A stretch of 64,000 nucleotides of DNA from Sphingopyxis panaciterrulae (GCF_014199295.1 NZ_JACIJH010000001.1:62001-126000); one strand, 5' to 3'; shown: positions 17,460 to 28,538, numbered from the stretch's first letter. Numbers and translations: made by a program. The notes: generated by a model not told the origin, from the sequence alone.

Positions 17460-18044
17460 GGCTTCCTTTTCCTTGCTGTCCACGGGGGCTTCGATCGGGA
17501 AGGGGAAGCCGAACAGCCGGAGCAGTTCGCGGGCTTCGTCGTCCGACCCGGCCGAGGTGGTCACGATCACGTCCATGCCGCGCACCGTGTCGATGCGGTC
17601 ATAGTTGATCTCGGGGAAGATGATCTGTTCCTTGAGGCCCATGGCATAGTTGCCACGACCATCGAAGCTTTTTGCCGACACGCCGCGAAAGTCGCGGATG
17701 CGCGGCATCGCGATGGTGATCAGGCGATCGAGGAACTCGTACATCCGCTCGCGGCGCAGGGTGACCTTGCAGCCGATCGGCATGCCTTCGCGCAGCTTGA
17801 AACCGGCGATCGACTTCTTCGCCTTGGCAATCACGGGCTTCTGCCCCGCGATCAGCTCCATTTCCGAAGCGGCGAGTTCGACCTTCTTCTTGTCCTGGAC
17901 CGCGTCGCCCACGCCCATGTTGAGCGTGATCTTCTCGATCTTCGGGATTTCCATCGCATTCTTGTAACCGAATTTCTCGGTCATCGCCTTGACGATCTTG
18001 TCGTCATAGAGCTTGCGCATGCGCGGGGTGTATTTGTCAGCCAT
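17454..18044 (-). CDS. rplE: 50S ribosomal protein L5 (uL5)
   Basis: A 196-residue 5S rRNA-binding protein. [19 protein letters not shown] near residue 34 and [21 protein letters not shown] near 85 are diagnostic, and the end carries the [18 protein letters not shown] motif. The ATG overlaps the 3' end of rplX by 8 nt. The stop lies in a perfect stem-loop. Confidence 0.97.
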   Translation of the reverse strand: MADKYTPRMRKLYDDKIVKAMTEKFGYKNAMEIPKIEKITLNMGVGDAVQDKKKVELAASEMELIAGQKPVIAKAKKSIAGFKLREGMPIGCKVTLRRERMYEFLDRLITIAMPRIRDFRGVSAKSFDGRGNYAMGLKEQIIFPEINYDRIDTVRGMDVIVTTSAGSDDEARELLRLFGFPFPIEAPVDSKEKEAA

Positions 18045-18357
18045 TGATGGTCTCCCCGGACTTCACGGCCACGCGGACCTTCTTGCCGTCCTTGGTTTCG
18101 AAGCGGACGCGCGTCGGCTTGCCCGTCTTGGGGTCCGCGACCGCGACCTTGCTGACGTGCAGCGGCGCTTCCTTGCGTTCGAGGCCGCCCTGCGGGTCCT
18201 GCTGGTTCGGCTTCTTGTGGCGGGTGATGATATTGACGCCCGCGACGACGACCTTGCCGTCCTTCGGCAGGCTCTGCGTCACTTCGCCGGTCTTGCCCTT
18301 GTCCTTGCCGGACAGGATGACAACCGTGTCGCCCTTCTTGATCTTGGCCATACCCAT
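18037..18357 (-). CDS. rplX: 50S ribosomal protein L24 (uL24)
   Basis: A 106-residue assembly-initiating protein of the large subunit. The KOW motif [20 protein letters not shown] is at residues 6-25, followed by [14 protein letters not shown] chose the ATG at 18357, ten bases after GGAGG; an ATG at 18351 would give the common MAKIKKGD start, and a TTG at 18363 is also in frame. Confidence 0.95.
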   Translation of the reverse strand: MGMAKIKKGDTVVILSGKDKGKTGEVTQSLPKDGKVVVAGVNIITRHKKPNQQDPQGGLERKEAPLHVSKVAVADPKTGKPTRVRFETKDGKKVRVAVKSGETING

Positions 18358-18359
18358 GG

Positions 18360-18728
18360 TCAAAGCACCTCCGGCGCCAGGCTGATGATCTTCATATAGC
18401 CGCGGCCGCGCAGTTCGCGGACGACGGGGCCGAAGATACGGGTGCCGATCGGCTCCTCATTCTTGTTGACGAGGACGGCGGCGTTGCTGTCGAAACGGAT
18501 CACCGAGCCATCGGCGCGTCGCACGTCCTTGGCGGTGCGGACGATGACGGCGCGATGCACGTCACCCTTCTTCACCTTGCCGCGCGGCTGCGCTTCCTTG
18601 ATCGACACGACGATGACGTCGCCGACGCCGGCGGTGCGACGCTTCGACCCGCCCAGCACCTTGATGCACTGGACGCGCTTCGCGCCGCTGTTGTCGGCGA
18701 CTTCCAATTGTGACTGCATCTGGATCAT
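18360..18728 (-). CDS. rplN: 50S ribosomal protein L14 (uL14)
   Basis: A 122-residue protein, exactly the family length. [20 protein letters not shown] and [20 protein letters not shown] are signature segments. It is the first gene after rpsQ, following a 57-bp gap, the usual boundary between S10 and spc operons. Confidence 0.98.
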   Translation of the reverse strand: MIQMQSQLEVADNSGAKRVQCIKVLGGSKRRTAGVGDVIVVSIKEAQPRGKVKKGDVHRAVIVRTAKDVRRADGSVIRFDSNAAVLVNKNEEPIGTRIFGPVVRELRGRGYMKIISLAPEVL

Positions 18729-18785
18729 CGATGCATTTCCTTCTTCCTTGGCCTACCGGGCCGTCCCGGCGGTTCCGTGAAACTC

Positions 18786-19082
18786 TTACGCCTCGACCTC
18801 GACCGAAGCGGGGGTCGCGACGGGGGCCGCTTTCGGCTTGATGGAGGTTTCGACCTTGTCGAGCACCTTCCACGTCTTCAGCTTCGAATAGGGCTTCGTC
18901 TCTTCGATGCGGACGGTTTCGCCAGCCTTGATGCTGTTGTCCTCATCATGGGCGTGATACTTCTTCGAGCGGCGGATGATCTTGCCGTAGAGCGGGTGCT
19001 TCACCTTTCGCTCCACCTTCACCACGACGGTCTTGTCGCCCTTGTCGGACACCACCGTGCCGGTCAATACGCGCTTCGGCAT
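18786..19082 (-). CDS. rpsQ: 30S ribosomal protein S17 (uS17)
   Basis: A 98-residue protein. [20 protein letters not shown] and [19 protein letters not shown] are diagnostic. About 20 extra C-terminal residues (Ala/Pro/Val/Glu) extend it past the E. coli form. The ATG at 19082 has AAGGAG upstream, which decides against an upstream in-frame start at 19148. Confidence 0.97.
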   Translation of the reverse strand: MPKRVLTGTVVSDKGDKTVVVKVERKVKHPLYGKIIRRSKKYHAHDEDNSIKAGETVRIEETKPYSKLKTWKVLDKVETSIKPKAAPVATPASVEVEA

Positions 19083-19092
19083 GACAGTCTCC

Positions 19093-19299
19093 TTATTTCG
19101 CGGCAGCCGCACGCACGCGCGCGGTCTGCTCGGTCTTGATGCGGGCAATCGTGCGCCGCACGTCCTTGACCCGCGAAGCCTTTTCCAGCTGGCCGGTCGC
19201 GGCCTGGAAGCGCAGGTTGAATGCCTCGCGCTTCAGTTCGCCGAGCTGCTCGGCGAGCTGGTCGTCGGTCTTCTTGCTCACGTCTTCGGTCTTGGCCAT
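19093..19299 (-). CDS. rpmC: 50S ribosomal protein L29 (uL29)
   Basis: A 68-residue helical protein at the exit tunnel. [20 protein letters not shown] and [15 protein letters not shown] match the family. It begins 5 bp after rplP and ends 10 bp before rpsQ. Confidence 0.96.
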   Translation of the reverse strand: MAKTEDVSKKTDDQLAEQLGELKREAFNLRFQAATGQLEKASRVKDVRRTIARIKTEQTARVRAAAAK

Positions 19300-19304
19300 G
19301 GCCC

Positions 19305-19736
19305 TCAACCCTCCAGGTGCGAGGTGTCGCCGAGGCGGGCGACGACCTTCGTCTTGATCGGCAGCTTCATCGCCGCGCGCTCGAACGCCAGCGCGGCCAC
19401 GGGGCCGGGAACGCCGTCGAGTTCGAACAGGATTCGGCCAGGCTTGACGCGCGCCGCCCAGAATTCGGGCGAACCCTTGCCCTTGCCCATGCGGACCTCG
19501 GCGGGCTTCGACGACACGGGGACGTCGGGGAACACGCGAATCCACAGGCGGCCCTGGCGCTTGATCGCACGGCTGATCGCGCGGCGGGCCGCCTCGATCT
19601 GGCGCGCGGTGATGCGCTCGGGTTCCATCGCCTTCAGCCCATAGGAGCCGAAGTTCAGATCGGTGCCGCCCTTGGCGAGCCCGTGGATGCGGCCCTTGAA
19701 GGCCTTGCGGAACTTGGTTTTCTTCGGTTGCAGCAT
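19305..19736 (-). CDS. rplP: 50S ribosomal protein L16 (uL16)
   Basis: A 143-residue protein near the A-site. [19 protein letters not shown] starts it; [20 protein letters not shown] and [17 protein letters not shown] are the signatures. It lies between rpsC and rpmC as expected. Confidence 0.98.
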   Translation of the reverse strand: MLQPKKTKFRKAFKGRIHGLAKGGTDLNFGSYGLKAMEPERITARQIEAARRAISRAIKRQGRLWIRVFPDVPVSSKPAEVRMGKGKGSPEFWAARVKPGRILFELDGVPGPVAALAFERAAMKLPIKTKVVARLGDTSHLEG

Positions 19737-19747
19737 GTCAGCAGTCC

Positions 19748-20455
19748 TTAGCGGCGGTCATCGCGCGCCGGGCGCACGCCCGACGTCTGCGCGTCGAGCA
19801 TCAGCCGGTCGGTCGCCATCGGGTCGTGACCGAGGATCTCGCCCTTGAAGATCCAGACCTTGATGCCGCACACGCCATAGGCGGTGTGGGCTTCGGCCTC
19901 GGCATAGTCGACATTGGCGCGCAGCGTGTGCAGCGGCACGCGGCCCTCGCGATACCATTCGGTGCGCGCGATTTCCGCGCCGCCGAGACGGCCGGCGCTG
20001 TTGATGCGGATGCCTTCGGCGCCGAGACGCATCGCCGACTGCACCGCGCGCTTCATCGCGCGGCGGAAGGCGACGCGGCGTTCGAGCTGGTCGGCAATGC
20101 CCTGCGCGACGAGCTTCGCGTCGACCTCGGGCTTGCGAATCTCGACGATGTTCAGCGACACGTCGCTGCCCGTCATCGCGCCGAGCTGCTTGCGCAGCTT
20201 TTCGATGTCTGCGCCCTTCTTGCCGATGATGACGCCCGGGCGGGCGGCATAGATCGACACGCGGCACAGCTTTGCCGGACGCTCGATCACCACCTTCGAG
20301 ATCGCGGCCTGTGGCAGCGTCTTGAAGATGAACTTGCGGATCTTCAGATCCTCGACCAGCATGCGGCCATAGTCCTGCCCTTCGGCGAACCAGCGGCTGT
20401 CCCAGGTGCGGTTGACCTGCAGGCGCAGGCCGATCGGATTGCTCTTCTGGCCCAT
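19748..20455 (-). CDS. rpsC: 30S ribosomal protein S3 (uS3)
   Basis: A 235-residue protein at the mRNA entry site. [20 protein letters not shown] begins it; the KH domain contains [20 protein letters not shown] near residue 75; the C-terminal half has [19 protein letters not shown] chose the ATG at 20455 over an upstream open frame because it matches the universal S3 start. Confidence 0.98.
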   Translation of the reverse strand: MGQKSNPIGLRLQVNRTWDSRWFAEGQDYGRMLVEDLKIRKFIFKTLPQAAISKVVIERPAKLCRVSIYAARPGVIIGKKGADIEKLRKQLGAMTGSDVSLNIVEIRKPEVDAKLVAQGIADQLERRVAFRRAMKRAVQSAMRLGAEGIRINSAGRLGGAEIARTEWYREGRVPLHTLRANVDYAEAEAHTAYGVCGIKVWIFKGEILGHDPMATDRLMLDAQTSGVRPARDDRR

Positions 20456-20456
20456 C

Positions 20457-20837
20457 TTACGCCTCTTCTTCCTGTTCGCGCACGACGATGCGGATGCGGC
20501 TGAACGGCTTGACAATCCGGGTCGACTTGCCGCGGCCACGCGCATGCCAGCGCTTCATCGAGATCGACTTGCCGACGCTCGCTTCCTTGACGACCAGCGC
20601 ATCGACGTCGAGATTATGGTTGTTCTCGGCATTCGCGATCGCGCTCGCCAGAACCTTGCGCACGTCGACGGCCATCGCCTTCTTCGAGAAGGCGAGGACG
20701 TTCATCGCGTCTTCGACCTTGCGGCCGCGAATCAGCGCGGCGACGAGGTTCAGCTTCTGCGCCGAGCCGCGAATCTGCGTGCCGACCGACAGTGCCTCGT
20801 TGTCCGCAACGCGGCGGGGGGACTTTTCCTTGCCCAT
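20457..20837 (-). CDS. rplV: 50S ribosomal protein L22 (uL22)
   Basis: A 126-residue protein lining the exit tunnel. [20 protein letters not shown] and [19 protein letters not shown] identify it. It overlaps the rpsS stop by 1 nt (TAATG) and ends 1 bp before the rpsC start. Confidence 0.98.
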   Translation of the reverse strand: MGKEKSPRRVADNEALSVGTQIRGSAQKLNLVAALIRGRKVEDAMNVLAFSKKAMAVDVRKVLASAIANAENNHNLDVDALVVKEASVGKSISMKRWHARGRGKSTRIVKPFSRIRIVVREQEEEA

Positions 20838-21112
20838 TAGCGTTTGCCCTTCTTGTCGGCCGCGTGACCGGGGAAGAAGCGCGTCGGCGCGAATTCGCCC
20901 AGCTTCATGCCGACCATGTCTTCATTGACCGACACCGGCACGAACTTGCGGCCGTTGTAGACGTTGAAGGTCAGCCCCACGAACTGCGGGAGGATGGTGG
21001 ACCGGCGCGACCAGGTCTTGATCGGGGCAGAGCTGCCGCCGTCCTGGGCCGTTTCGGCTTTCTTGAGGAGATGAAGGTCGACAAACGGACCCTTCCAGAC
21101 CGAGCGAGCCAT
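20837..21112 (-). CDS. rpsS: 30S ribosomal protein S19 (uS19)
   Basis: A 91-residue protein, near-universal sequence: [19 protein letters not shown] at the start, [20 protein letters not shown] in the middle and [20 protein letters not shown] at the end. It follows rplB by 3 bp. Confidence 0.98.
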   Translation of the reverse strand: MARSVWKGPFVDLHLLKKAETAQDGGSSAPIKTWSRRSTILPQFVGLTFNVYNGRKFVPVSVNEDMVGMKLGEFAPTRFFPGHAADKKGKR

Positions 21113-21115
21113 GAC

Positions 21116-21952
21116 TTACCTCTTCTTCTTCGCGTGACGCGACCGGATGATCATCTTGTCGGTCTGCTTGTTGTGACGTGTGCGCGCGCCCTTGGTCGGC
21201 TTGCCCCACGGGGTCACCGGATGACGGCCTCCCGAGGTGCGGCCTTCACCACCGCCGTGCGGGTGGTCGACCGGGTTCTTGGCGACGCCGCGGGTCAGCG
21301 GACGCTTGCCGAGCCAGCGATTGCGGCCCGCCTTGCCCAGATTGGTGTTCTGGTTGTCGGGGTTCGACACCGCGCCGACCGTGCCCATGCAATCGCCGCG
21401 GATGTAGCGCTGTTCGCCCGAGCCGAGACGCACGATGACGAGACCGCGGTCACGACCGACGACCTGCGCATAGGTGCCGGCCGAACGGGCGATCTGGCCG
21501 CCCTTGCCCGGCTTCATCTCGATATTGTGGACGATCGTGCCGACCGGCATCTGCGACAATTCCATCGCATTGCCCGGCTTCACGTCGGTCTTCTTGCCCG
21601 CGACGATCGTGTCGCCGACACCCAGACGCTGCGGCGCCAGAATATAGGCTTGCGTTCCGTCCTCATATTTGACGAGCGCGATGAACGCGGTGCGGTTCGG
21701 GTCATATTCCAGACGCTCGACGGTGGCCGGCATGTCCCACTTGCGACGCTTGAAGTCGATGAAGCGGTACTTCTGCTTGTGGCCGCCGGCGATACCGCGC
21801 GAGGTCACATGACCCTTGTTGTTGCGGCCGCCGCTCTTGCGCTTGCCTTCGGTCAGCGCCTTGACGGGCTTGCCCTTCCACAGCGCCGACTTGTCGACGA
21901 GGATCAGGCCGCGCTGCGCCGGGCTGGTCGGATTATAATGTTTGAGTGCCAT
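21116..21952 (-). CDS. rplB: 50S ribosomal protein L2 (uL2)
   Basis: A 278-residue protein near the peptidyl transferase centre. [17 protein letters not shown] opens it. The [19 protein letters not shown] segment ([20 protein letters not shown] near residue 223) contains the conserved histidine of the family. Complete and in its normal place. Confidence 0.98.
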   Translation of the reverse strand: MALKHYNPTSPAQRGLILVDKSALWKGKPVKALTEGKRKSGGRNNKGHVTSRGIAGGHKQKYRFIDFKRRKWDMPATVERLEYDPNRTAFIALVKYEDGTQAYILAPQRLGVGDTIVAGKKTDVKPGNAMELSQMPVGTIVHNIEMKPGKGGQIARSAGTYAQVVGRDRGLVIVRLGSGEQRYIRGDCMGTVGAVSNPDNQNTNLGKAGRNRWLGKRPLTRGVAKNPVDHPHGGGEGRTSGGRHPVTPWGKPTKGARTRHNKQTDKMIIRSRHAKKKR

Positions 21953-21974
21953 TTCTCTGCCTTCCCGTGCGCGC

Positions 21975-22283
21975 TCAGACGCCCGTGGTGACGTCGATCG
22001 ACTGGCCTTCGGCCAGGCGGACGATCGCCTTCTTCACGTCGCTGCGCGTGTAGGGCTTGCCCTTCCAGCGCTTGGTCTTGCCCTTGGTGACCAGCGTGTT
22101 GACGCTGAGCACCTTGACGTCGAACAGCGCCTCGACGGCCGCCTTGATCGCCGGCTTGGTCGCGTCGTTGGCGACGCGGAAGACGACGGCGTCATTCTCG
22201 CTGAGCAGCGTCGACTTTTCGGTGATCACCGGAGCGAGGATCACGTCATAGTGACGCGCGTCGATGGTCTTTGCCTTAGCCAT
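21975..22283 (-). CDS. rplW: 50S ribosomal protein L23 (uL23)
   Basis: A 102-residue tunnel-exit protein that docks trigger factor and [22 protein letters not shown] and [19 protein letters not shown] are signature parts. The start overlaps the rplD 3' end by 8 nt. Confidence 0.97.
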   Translation of the reverse strand: MAKAKTIDARHYDVILAPVITEKSTLLSENDAVVFRVANDATKPAIKAAVEALFDVKVLSVNTLVTKGKTKRWKGKPYTRSDVKKAIVRLAEGQSIDVTTGV

Positions 22284-22902
22284 TGAAACGGGCCTCCAGC
22301 TTTTCGACCGCCGCGCGGGTCAGGACCAGCGTGTCGGCGCGAAGGATGTCATAGACATTGGCCCCGATCGCCGGCAGCGAGTCGATGCCGACGATATTGG
22401 CCGAAGCCTTGGCGAAGCTGTCGTGGACCGCATCGCCGTCGATGAAGAGGGCGCGGGTGCCGAGTTCGAGCTTGCCGAGCTTGCCGGCGAGCGCCTTGGT
22501 CTTGGCATCCTTGAGCTCGAGCGTGTCGAGAACGACGAGCTTGCCGCCCTTCGCCTTGTCGCTGAGCGCCATCTTGAGGCCGAGCGCGCGGATCTTCTTG
22601 TTCAGCGAATGGCCGAAGGTGCGAGCCCGCGGGCCGTGCGCCTTGCCGCCGCCGATGAAGATCGGCGCCTTGCGATCGCCGTGACGGGCGGTGCCGCCGC
22701 CCTTCTGCCGGCCGAACTTCTTGCCGGTGCGGGCGACGTCGCTGCGCTCGCGGGCGGCGCGGGCCGGGCCGCGGCGCTTTTCGAGCTGCCAGGCGACGAC
22801 GCGGTGCAGGATGTCCGCCCGCGCATCGACGCCGAAGACGTCGTCGTTAAGGTCGATGTCGGCGCCAGCCTTGCCATCGAGGGTCTGAACCTTGACCTTC
22901 AT
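22276..22902 (-). CDS. rplD: 50S ribosomal protein L4 (uL4)
   Basis: A 208-residue protein whose loop lines the exit tunnel; in E. coli it also represses the S10 operon. [21 protein letters not shown] near residue 70 is the family signature. Whether it autoregulates here is unknown; the 290-bp gap between rpsJ and rplC is a possible target. Confidence 0.97.
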   Translation of the reverse strand: MKVKVQTLDGKAGADIDLNDDVFGVDARADILHRVVAWQLEKRRGPARAARERSDVARTGKKFGRQKGGGTARHGDRKAPIFIGGGKAHGPRARTFGHSLNKKIRALGLKMALSDKAKGGKLVVLDTLELKDAKTKALAGKLGKLELGTRALFIDGDAVHDSFAKASANIVGIDSLPAIGANVYDILRADTLVLTRAAVEKLEARFNG

Positions 22903-22904
22903 GA

Positions 22905-23687
22905 TCAGGACTCCTGTGCGCCGTCGGTGGCCGCGGTGTCGACGACGGTTTCTTCGACCGGCGTTTCGACCGGCGCGTCAGCCGGGGCATCGTTGGTGTT
23001 GGCCGCACTCTTCAGGCCCGCCGGATAGGGAGCCTCAGGGTGGCGCGGCAGCTTGACCGCATCGCGGACGAGCAGCCAGCCGCCCTTCGAGCCGGGCACC
23101 GAACCCTTGACGAAGAGAAGGCCGCGTTCGGCGTCGGTGCGGACGATTTCGAGATTCTGCTGGGTGCGGTTGCGCGCGCCCATGTGGCCGGCCATCTTCT
23201 TGTTCTTGAAGACGCGGCCCGGGTCCTGGCGGTTACCGGTCGAACCATGGGCACGGTGGCTGATCGAGACGCCGTGGCTGGCGCGCATGCCGCCGAAACC
23301 CCAGCGCTTCATCGCACCGGCAAAGCCCTTGCCCTGGGTAACGCCCTGAATGTCGACGATCTGGCCGGCGACGAAATGGTCGGCCGACAGTTCGGCGCCG
23401 ACGTCGAGCGTCGCGTCGTCGGCGACGCGAAATTCGACGAGCTTCGCCTTCAGTTCGACTTCGGCCTTGCCATAGGCGCCGCGCTGCGGCTTCGCCACAT
23501 TCTTCGCCTTGGCCGAGCCAGCACCGAGCTGGACGGCCACATAGCCGTCGCGGTCCTTATCGCGCACGGAGACGACCTGACAGCCTTCGAGGCTCAGGAC
23601 GGTGACGGGCACGTGGCGGCCATCGTCCTGAAACAGGCGGGTCATCCCCATTTTCTTCGCGATCACGCCAGTCCGCATGATCTTCAC
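22905..23687 (-). CDS. rplC: 50S ribosomal protein L3 (uL3) with acidic C-terminal extension
   Basis: A 260-residue protein against 209 in E. coli. The core is intact, including [20 protein letters not shown] and [20 protein letters not shown]; the Gln in the latter is the site methylated by PrmB elsewhere. The last 35 or so residues form an Ala/Asp/Glu/Thr-rich tail unlike the basic core. It is the first gene after a structured 290-bp gap downstream of rpsJ. Confidence 0.97.
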   Translation of the reverse strand: MKIMRTGVIAKKMGMTRLFQDDGRHVPVTVLSLEGCQVVSVRDKDRDGYVAVQLGAGSAKAKNVAKPQRGAYGKAEVELKAKLVEFRVADDATLDVGAELSADHFVAGQIVDIQGVTQGKGFAGAMKRWGFGGMRASHGVSISHRAHGSTGNRQDPGRVFKNKKMAGHMGARNRTQQNLEIVRTDAERGLLFVKGSVPGSKGGWLLVRDAVKLPRHPEAPYPAGLKSAANTNDAPADAPVETPVEETVVDTAATDGAQES

Positions 23688-23977
23688 TCCTCAACAGAGG
23701 CCGGGCGGACCATTCCGCACGGCTTGCGGGACCCATCGAGACGCGTCTCGGCGGAACCCTCCCAGCCCATAATTTCGATGCATCGCCCCGTCCGGGCTGA
23801 GGTGCCGCCTTCCCGAGGGAGCAGCGGCGAGACGGGGGACGCAGCCCGGTCTGAAAGGCTTCCGATGGAAGCGACCGGCGGTATCCGCCCTATCGTCGGT
23901 CCGGATCGCTCCGGACGATGCCAGCGCCGAAGCGACTGGCCGATAGAGACCCCGGCGAAAGCCGGGGCTGCGCTGGC
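23688..23977 (-). promoter_or_regulatory. Structured gap between rpsJ and rplC
   Basis: No gene is seen in these 290 bp. Several stem-loops are visible: CCCCGGC-GAAA-GCCGGGG at 23950-23967 just after rpsJ, TCCGGATCGCTCCGGA at about 23900-23915, and the palindrome GAGACGCGTCTC at 23741-23752. S10 operons normally have rpsJ and rplC close together. It may be an attenuator, a leader with its own promoter, or a site of ribosomal-protein feedback; none can be proved from sequence alone. Confidence 0.45.
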
Positions 23978-24289
23978 TCAGGCCAGCTTGATTTCCACGT
24001 TCACGCCCGCGGCGAGGTCGAGCTTCATCAGCGCGTCGACCGTCTGCGGGGTGGGCTGCACGATGTCGAGCAGCCGCTTGTGGGTGCGCACCTCGAACTG
24101 CTCGCGCGACTTCTTGTCGATGTGCGGACCGCGGTTCACGGTGAACTTCTCGATACGCGTCGGCAGCGGGATCGGACCGCGAATAAGGGCGCCCGTGCGA
24201 CGTGCCGTGTCGGCGATGTCGGTGGTGGCCTGATCGAGCACGCGATGGTCGAAGGCCTTCAGGCGAATGCGAATATTCTGCGTTTCCAT
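23978..24289 (-). CDS. rpsJ: 30S ribosomal protein S10 (uS10)
   Basis: A 103-residue protein that also acts with NusB in antitermination. [20 protein letters not shown] at the start and [20 protein letters not shown] in the middle are diagnostic. It follows tuf with a 147-bp gap that holds the tuf terminator, so it probably has its own promoter within 24290-24390. Confidence 0.98.
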   Translation of the reverse strand: METQNIRIRLKAFDHRVLDQATTDIADTARRTGALIRGPIPLPTRIEKFTVNRGPHIDKKSREQFEVRTHKRLLDIVQPTPQTVDALMKLDLAAGVNVEIKLA

Positions 24290-24391
24290 GACTGTTCCAG
24301 TCGAATCCCGTCTGACGATGCGAAAGAGCCGAAATGGCCTGTTCCGACCCCCGCAGGGAGGCCGGAGAGGCCATTGAAATTCTTAAAAGCT

Positions 24392-24427
24392 GCGAGCCGC
24401 GCGAATCAACCGAATCGCGCGGCTCGC
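24392..24427 (-). terminator. Probable Rho-independent terminator of tuf
   Basis: A 13-bp GC-rich stem (GCGAGCCGCGCGA with its complement) around a 10-base loop lies 10 nt past the tuf stop. On the minus strand AGCTTTTAAG follows, a short U-run. Confidence 0.75.
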
Positions 24428-24436
24428 GGCCCTATA

Positions 24437-25627
24437 TTACTTTGTGATGGTCGCGACAACCCCTGCGCCGACCGTGCGGCCGCCTTCGCGAATTGCGAAG
24501 CGCAGACCCTGGTCCATGGCGATCGGGGCGATCAGCTTGACCGACAGCTGGACGTTGTCGCCCGGCATGACCATCTCGGTGCCCTCGGGGAGGATGACCT
24601 CGCCGGTGACGTCGGTGGTGCGGAAGTAGAACTGCGGACGATAATTGGCGAAGAACGGCGTGTGACGGCCGCCTTCGTCCTTCGACAGGACGTACACTTC
24701 CGAGGTGAATTCGGTGTGCGGGGTGATCGAACCCGGCTTCGCGAGGACCTGGCCACGCTCCACCTCTTCACGGCCGACGCCGCGGATCAGCGCACCGATG
24801 TTGTCGCCGGCCTGGCCCTGGTCGAGCAGCTTGCGGAACATTTCGACGCCGGTGACGGTCGTCTTCTTGGTGTCCTTGATGCCGACGATTTCGACTTCCT
24901 CGCCGACCTTGACGATGCCGGTCTCGACGCGGCCCGTGACGACGGTGCCGCGACCCGAGATCGAGAACACGTCCTCGATCGGCATCAGGAAGGGCTGGTC
25001 GACCGGACGTTCCGGCTGCGGAATCCAGCTATCGACGGCTTCCATCAGCTTCAGGATGGTTTCCTTGCCGATATTGTCGTCGCGGCCTTCGATGGCGGCG
25101 AGCGCCGAACCGGCGATGATCGGAATATTGTCGCCGTCGAAGTCGCGCTTCGAAAGCTCTTCGCGGATTTCGAGTTCGACGAGCTCGAGCAGCTCGGGGT
25201 CGTCGACCTGGTCGACCTTGTTCAGGAACACGACCATGGTCGGAACGCCGACCTGCTTCGCGAGCAGGATGTGCTCCTTGGTCTGCGGCATCGGGCCGTC
25301 AGCAGCCGACACGACGAGGATCGCGCCGTCCATCTGCGCCGCGCCGGTGATCATGTTCTTCACATAGTCGGCGTGGCCCGGGCAGTCGACGTGCGCATAG
25401 TGGCGCGCGTCGGTTTCATATTCGATGTGCGAGGTCGAAATGGTGATGCCGCGCTCGCGCTCTTCGGGCGCCTTGTCGATGTTGGCGAAATCGACCGCAG
25501 CGCCGCCGCCGCGCTCCGACAAAACCTTCGAAATCGCCGCGGTCAGCGAGGTCTTGCCATGGTCGACGTGACCGATGGTGCCGATGTTGCAGTGCGGCTT
25601 CGTCCGCTCAAATTTAGCCTTAGCCAT
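24437..25627 (-). CDS. tuf: Elongation factor Tu
   Basis: GTPase that brings aminoacyl-tRNA to the ribosome; 396 residues, the normal length. The G1 motif GHVDHGKT is at residues 19-26, DCPGH near 81 and NKVD near 136. The end [12 protein letters not shown] is typical. It is the last gene of the str operon but separated from fusA by 119 bp holding a likely internal promoter, and it is followed by a terminator. Confidence 0.99.
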   Translation of the reverse strand: MAKAKFERTKPHCNIGTIGHVDHGKTSLTAAISKVLSERGGGAAVDFANIDKAPEERERGITISTSHIEYETDARHYAHVDCPGHADYVKNMITGAAQMDGAILVVSAADGPMPQTKEHILLAKQVGVPTMVVFLNKVDQVDDPELLELVELEIREELSKRDFDGDNIPIIAGSALAAIEGRDDNIGKETILKLMEAVDSWIPQPERPVDQPFLMPIEDVFSISGRGTVVTGRVETGIVKVGEEVEIVGIKDTKKTTVTGVEMFRKLLDQGQAGDNIGALIRGVGREEVERGQVLAKPGSITPHTEFTSEVYVLSKDEGGRHTPFFANYRPQFYFRTTDVTGEVILPEGTEMVMPGDNVQLSVKLIAPIAMDQGLRFAIREGGRTVGAGVVATITK

Positions 25628-25698
25628 GTTCTTGAACCTTCTCGTTCACTTTGGTTGGGTTGATCAGTCCTGGACGAGGCCCGCTGAATCAGGCGCCG

Positions 25699-25727
25699 CC
25701 CTTAGTAGGTCTTGCCGCGCGGCGCAA
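25699..25727 (-). promoter_or_regulatory. Candidate tuf promoter
   Basis: On the minus strand TTGCGC (25727-25722), 17 bp, TAAGGG (25704-25699) lies in the fusA-tuf gap, about 70 bp before the tuf start. It matches the recurring promoter shape of this window. Confidence 0.45.
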
Positions 25728-25746
25728 GTCCGCGCGGCAAAGCGCG

Positions 25747-27840
25747 TCAGGCCATCTTGGCCTTCACCTCTTCGGCCACGTTCGTCGGTACTTCTTCATA
25801 GTGCGAGAACTGCATCGTGTACTGCGCGCGGCCCTGGGTGAAGCTGCGCAACTGGTTGACGTAGCCGAACATGTTGGCGAGCGGCACGATCGCCTCGACC
25901 GCCTGGGCGTTGCCCCGGCTGTCGGTGCCCTGGATCTGGCCGCGGCGGCTGTTGAGGTCGCCGATCACGTCGCCCATATATTCTTCCGGGGTGACGACCT
26001 CGACCTTCATCACCGGCTCGAGCAGCTTGATGCCGGCCTTCGCCGCCACCTCGCGCATCGCCGCACGGCCCGCGATCTCGAACGCCAGCGCCGACGAGTC
26101 GACGTCGTGATAGGCGCCGTCCACCAGCTTGATCTCGAAGTCGATGATCGGGAAGCCGATCATGTGCCCATTTTCGGCCGACTCGCGGAAGCCCTTTTCC
26201 ACCGCCGGGATATATTCGCGCGGAATGTTGCCGCCCTTGATCTCGTCGATGAAGGTGATGCCGCTGCCGCGCTCGCCCGGCGTGACCTCGACCTTGACGC
26301 GGCCGAACTGGCCCGAGCCGCCCGACTGCTTCTTGTGGGTGTAGTCGACCGCCACCGGCTTCGCGAGCGATTCGCGATACGCCACCTGCGGCGCGCCCAC
26401 GTTCGCCTCGACCTTGAACTCGCGCTTCATGCGATCGACGAGGATGTCGAGGTGAAGCTCGCCCATGCCCTTGATGATCGTCTGGCCCGATTCATGGTCG
26501 GTCGTCACGCGGAACGAGGGATCTTCCGCCGCGAGACGGTTGAGCGCGACGCCCATCTTCTCCTGGTCGGCCTTGGTCTTGGGTTCGACCGACAGTTCGA
26601 TGACCGGCTCCGGGAATTCCATGCGTTCGAGGATGATCGGCGCGTTGTTGGCGCAGATCGTGTCGCCCGTCGTGGTTTCCTTGAGGCCCGCGAGCGCGAC
26701 GATGTCGCCCGCATAGGCTTCGTCGATGTCCTCGCGGCTGTTGGCATGCATGAGGAGCATGCGGCCGATCTTTTCCTTCTTGTCCTTGACCGAGTTCAGA
26801 TAGGTGCCCTTGGTCAGCGTGCCCGAATAGATGCGCGCGAAGGTCAGCGAGCCGACGAACGGATCGTTCATGATCTTGAACGCGAGCAGCGACAGCGGCG
26901 CCGAGTCCGACGTCTCGCGCGTGTCGGGCTGGTCGTTCGCCGGGTTGATGCCCTGGACGTCGGGAATGTCGAGCGGGCTGGGCAGATAGTCGACGACCGC
27001 GTCGAGCAACGCCTGCACGCCCTTGTTCTTGAACGACGAGCCGCACAGCACCGGCACGAACGACTGGTTCAGCGTACCCTTGCGGATCAGCGCCTTCAGC
27101 GTCGCGACGTCGGGCAGTTCGCCTTCGAGATAGGCTTCCATCGCCGCATCGTCCTGCTCGACGGCAAGCTCGACCAGCTTTTCGCGATATTCGGCGGCCT
27201 TGTCCTTCATGTCGGCCGGAATCTCTTCATAGAAGAATTCGGCGCCCAGGCTCTCGTCCTTCCAGATGATCGCGCGCTCGCCCACGAGGTCGACGAGGCC
27301 GACGAAGTCGCTTTCCGCGCCGATCGGCAGATAGAGCGGAGCCGGGACCGCGCCCAGACGGTCGATGATCGTCTGCACGCAATAATAGAAGTTGGCACCG
27401 GTGCGGTCGAGCTTGTTGATGTAGCACATGCGCGGCACGCCATATTTCTCGGCCTGACGCCACACCGTCTCCGACTGCGGCTCGACGCCGGCGACGCCGT
27501 CGAACGCCGCGACCGCGCCGTCGAGGACGCGCAGCGAGCGCTCGACCTCGATGGTGAAGTCGACGTGTCCGGGGGTGTCGATGATGTTCAGGCGATGCTC
27601 GGGACCCTTGCCCTCATCGGCCTTCCACAGGCAGGTGGTCGCCGCGGAGGTGATGGTGATGCCGCGTTCCTGTTCCTGTTCCATCCAGTCCATCGTCGCG
27701 GCGCCGTCATGGACTTCGCCGATCTTGTAGGACTTGCCGGTATAATAGAGGATGCGCTCGGTCGTCGTGGTCTTGCCGGCGTCGATGTGCGCCATGATAC
27801 CGAAATTGCGATAGCGTTCGAGCGGATGGCTGCGTGCCAT
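25747..27840 (-). CDS. fusA: Elongation factor G
   Basis: GTPase that moves the ribosome along mRNA and helps recycle it; 697 residues. The P-loop AHIDAGKTT is at residues 17-25 and the switch region [14 protein letters not shown] near 55-68. DTPGHVDF and [10 protein letters not shown] follow. The domain IV segment [20 protein letters not shown] and the ending [13 protein letters not shown] are typical. It lies 96 bp from rpsG. Confidence 0.99.
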   Translation of the reverse strand: MARSHPLERYRNFGIMAHIDAGKTTTTERILYYTGKSYKIGEVHDGAATMDWMEQEQERGITITSAATTCLWKADEGKGPEHRLNIIDTPGHVDFTIEVERSLRVLDGAVAAFDGVAGVEPQSETVWRQAEKYGVPRMCYINKLDRTGANFYYCVQTIIDRLGAVPAPLYLPIGAESDFVGLVDLVGERAIIWKDESLGAEFFYEEIPADMKDKAAEYREKLVELAVEQDDAAMEAYLEGELPDVATLKALIRKGTLNQSFVPVLCGSSFKNKGVQALLDAVVDYLPSPLDIPDVQGINPANDQPDTRETSDSAPLSLLAFKIMNDPFVGSLTFARIYSGTLTKGTYLNSVKDKKEKIGRMLLMHANSREDIDEAYAGDIVALAGLKETTTGDTICANNAPIILERMEFPEPVIELSVEPKTKADQEKMGVALNRLAAEDPSFRVTTDHESGQTIIKGMGELHLDILVDRMKREFKVEANVGAPQVAYRESLAKPVAVDYTHKKQSGGSGQFGRVKVEVTPGERGSGITFIDEIKGGNIPREYIPAVEKGFRESAENGHMIGFPIIDFEIKLVDGAYHDVDSSALAFEIAGRAAMREVAAKAGIKLLEPVMKVEVVTPEEYMGDVIGDLNSRRGQIQGTDSRGNAQAVEAIVPLANMFGYVNQLRSFTQGRAQYTMQFSHYEEVPTNVAEEVKAKMA

Positions 27841-27936
27841 GATCTTTTCCTTGGGCTTTGGGGGAGGCCTTTGGGGCCGCCCCCGATATAGGAAGAATGG
27901 TTACAATTGCGAGACGGCGGGCCGGCCCGCTGGCGT

Positions 27937-28407
27937 TTACCAGCGGTAGTGGCTGAACGCGCGGTTGGCTTCGGCCATGCGGTGCGTGTCTTCGCGCTTC
28001 TTCACCGCATTGCCGCGGTTGTTCGACGCATCGAGCAGCTCGCCCGACAGGCGCGCGGCCATCGTCGTCTCGCTGCGGTTGCGCGCGGCGCTGATCAGCC
28101 AGCGGATCGCGAGCGCCTGCGCGCGGTCGGGGCGGACTTCGACGGGAACCTGATAGGTCGCACCGCCGACGCGGCGGCTGCGCACTTCGATGTTCGGACG
28201 GATGTTGGCGAGCGCTTCGTGGAACACGCCGATCGGTTCCTTCTTGGCGCGGGCCTCGACCGCTTCGAGAGCGCCATAGACGATGCTTTCGGCGACGGAC
28301 TTCTTGCCGTCGAGCATGACGCTGTTCATGAACTTGGACAGCACGACATCCCCGAAACGGGGATCGGGCAGGATTTCGCGGCGTTCGGGACGACGACGAC
28401 GAGCCAT
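27937..28407 (-). CDS. rpsG: 30S ribosomal protein S7 (uS7)
   Basis: A 156-residue protein, the normal length, that starts assembly of the 30S head. [20 protein letters not shown] and [20 protein letters not shown] identify it, and the end is [12 protein letters not shown]. It is 128 bp from rpsL; that gap contains inverted repeats. Confidence 0.98.
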   Translation of the reverse strand: MARRRRPERREILPDPRFGDVVLSKFMNSVMLDGKKSVAESIVYGALEAVEARAKKEPIGVFHEALANIRPNIEVRSRRVGGATYQVPVEVRPDRAQALAIRWLISAARNRSETTMAARLSGELLDASNNRGNAVKKREDTHRMAEANRAFSHYRW

Positions 28408-28515
28408 GGGTAATTCCTTTGCAACAGCATCCCGGCGCCAAGCGCTCGCGGGACGATCAAATAGCCGAAGGAGTGAAAGGATCCCGAATAAATCGCCTGA
28501 AGCGGTTTTCCGGGA

Positions 28516-28538
28516 TGACGTTCACCCCGTGAACGTCA
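28516..28538 (-). other. Perfect stem-loop over the rpsL stop codon
   Basis: TGACGTTCAC and GTGAACGTCA pair fully around a 3-base loop, and the rpsL TGA is the first base triplet of the stem. A second inverted pair with CCCGGA/TCGGGA-like arms follows toward rpsG. There is no U-run. Confidence 0.5.

Noticed and set aside
23950..23967. Rho-independent terminator after rpsJ
   Set aside because: The hairpin is strong but no U-run follows, and rplC needs transcription from rpsJ or a new promoter; listed only as part of a structured gap.
25651..27891. 746-codon open frame antisense to fusA
   Set aside because: Mirror frame of a highly conserved gene; no family motif and no ribosome-binding site.
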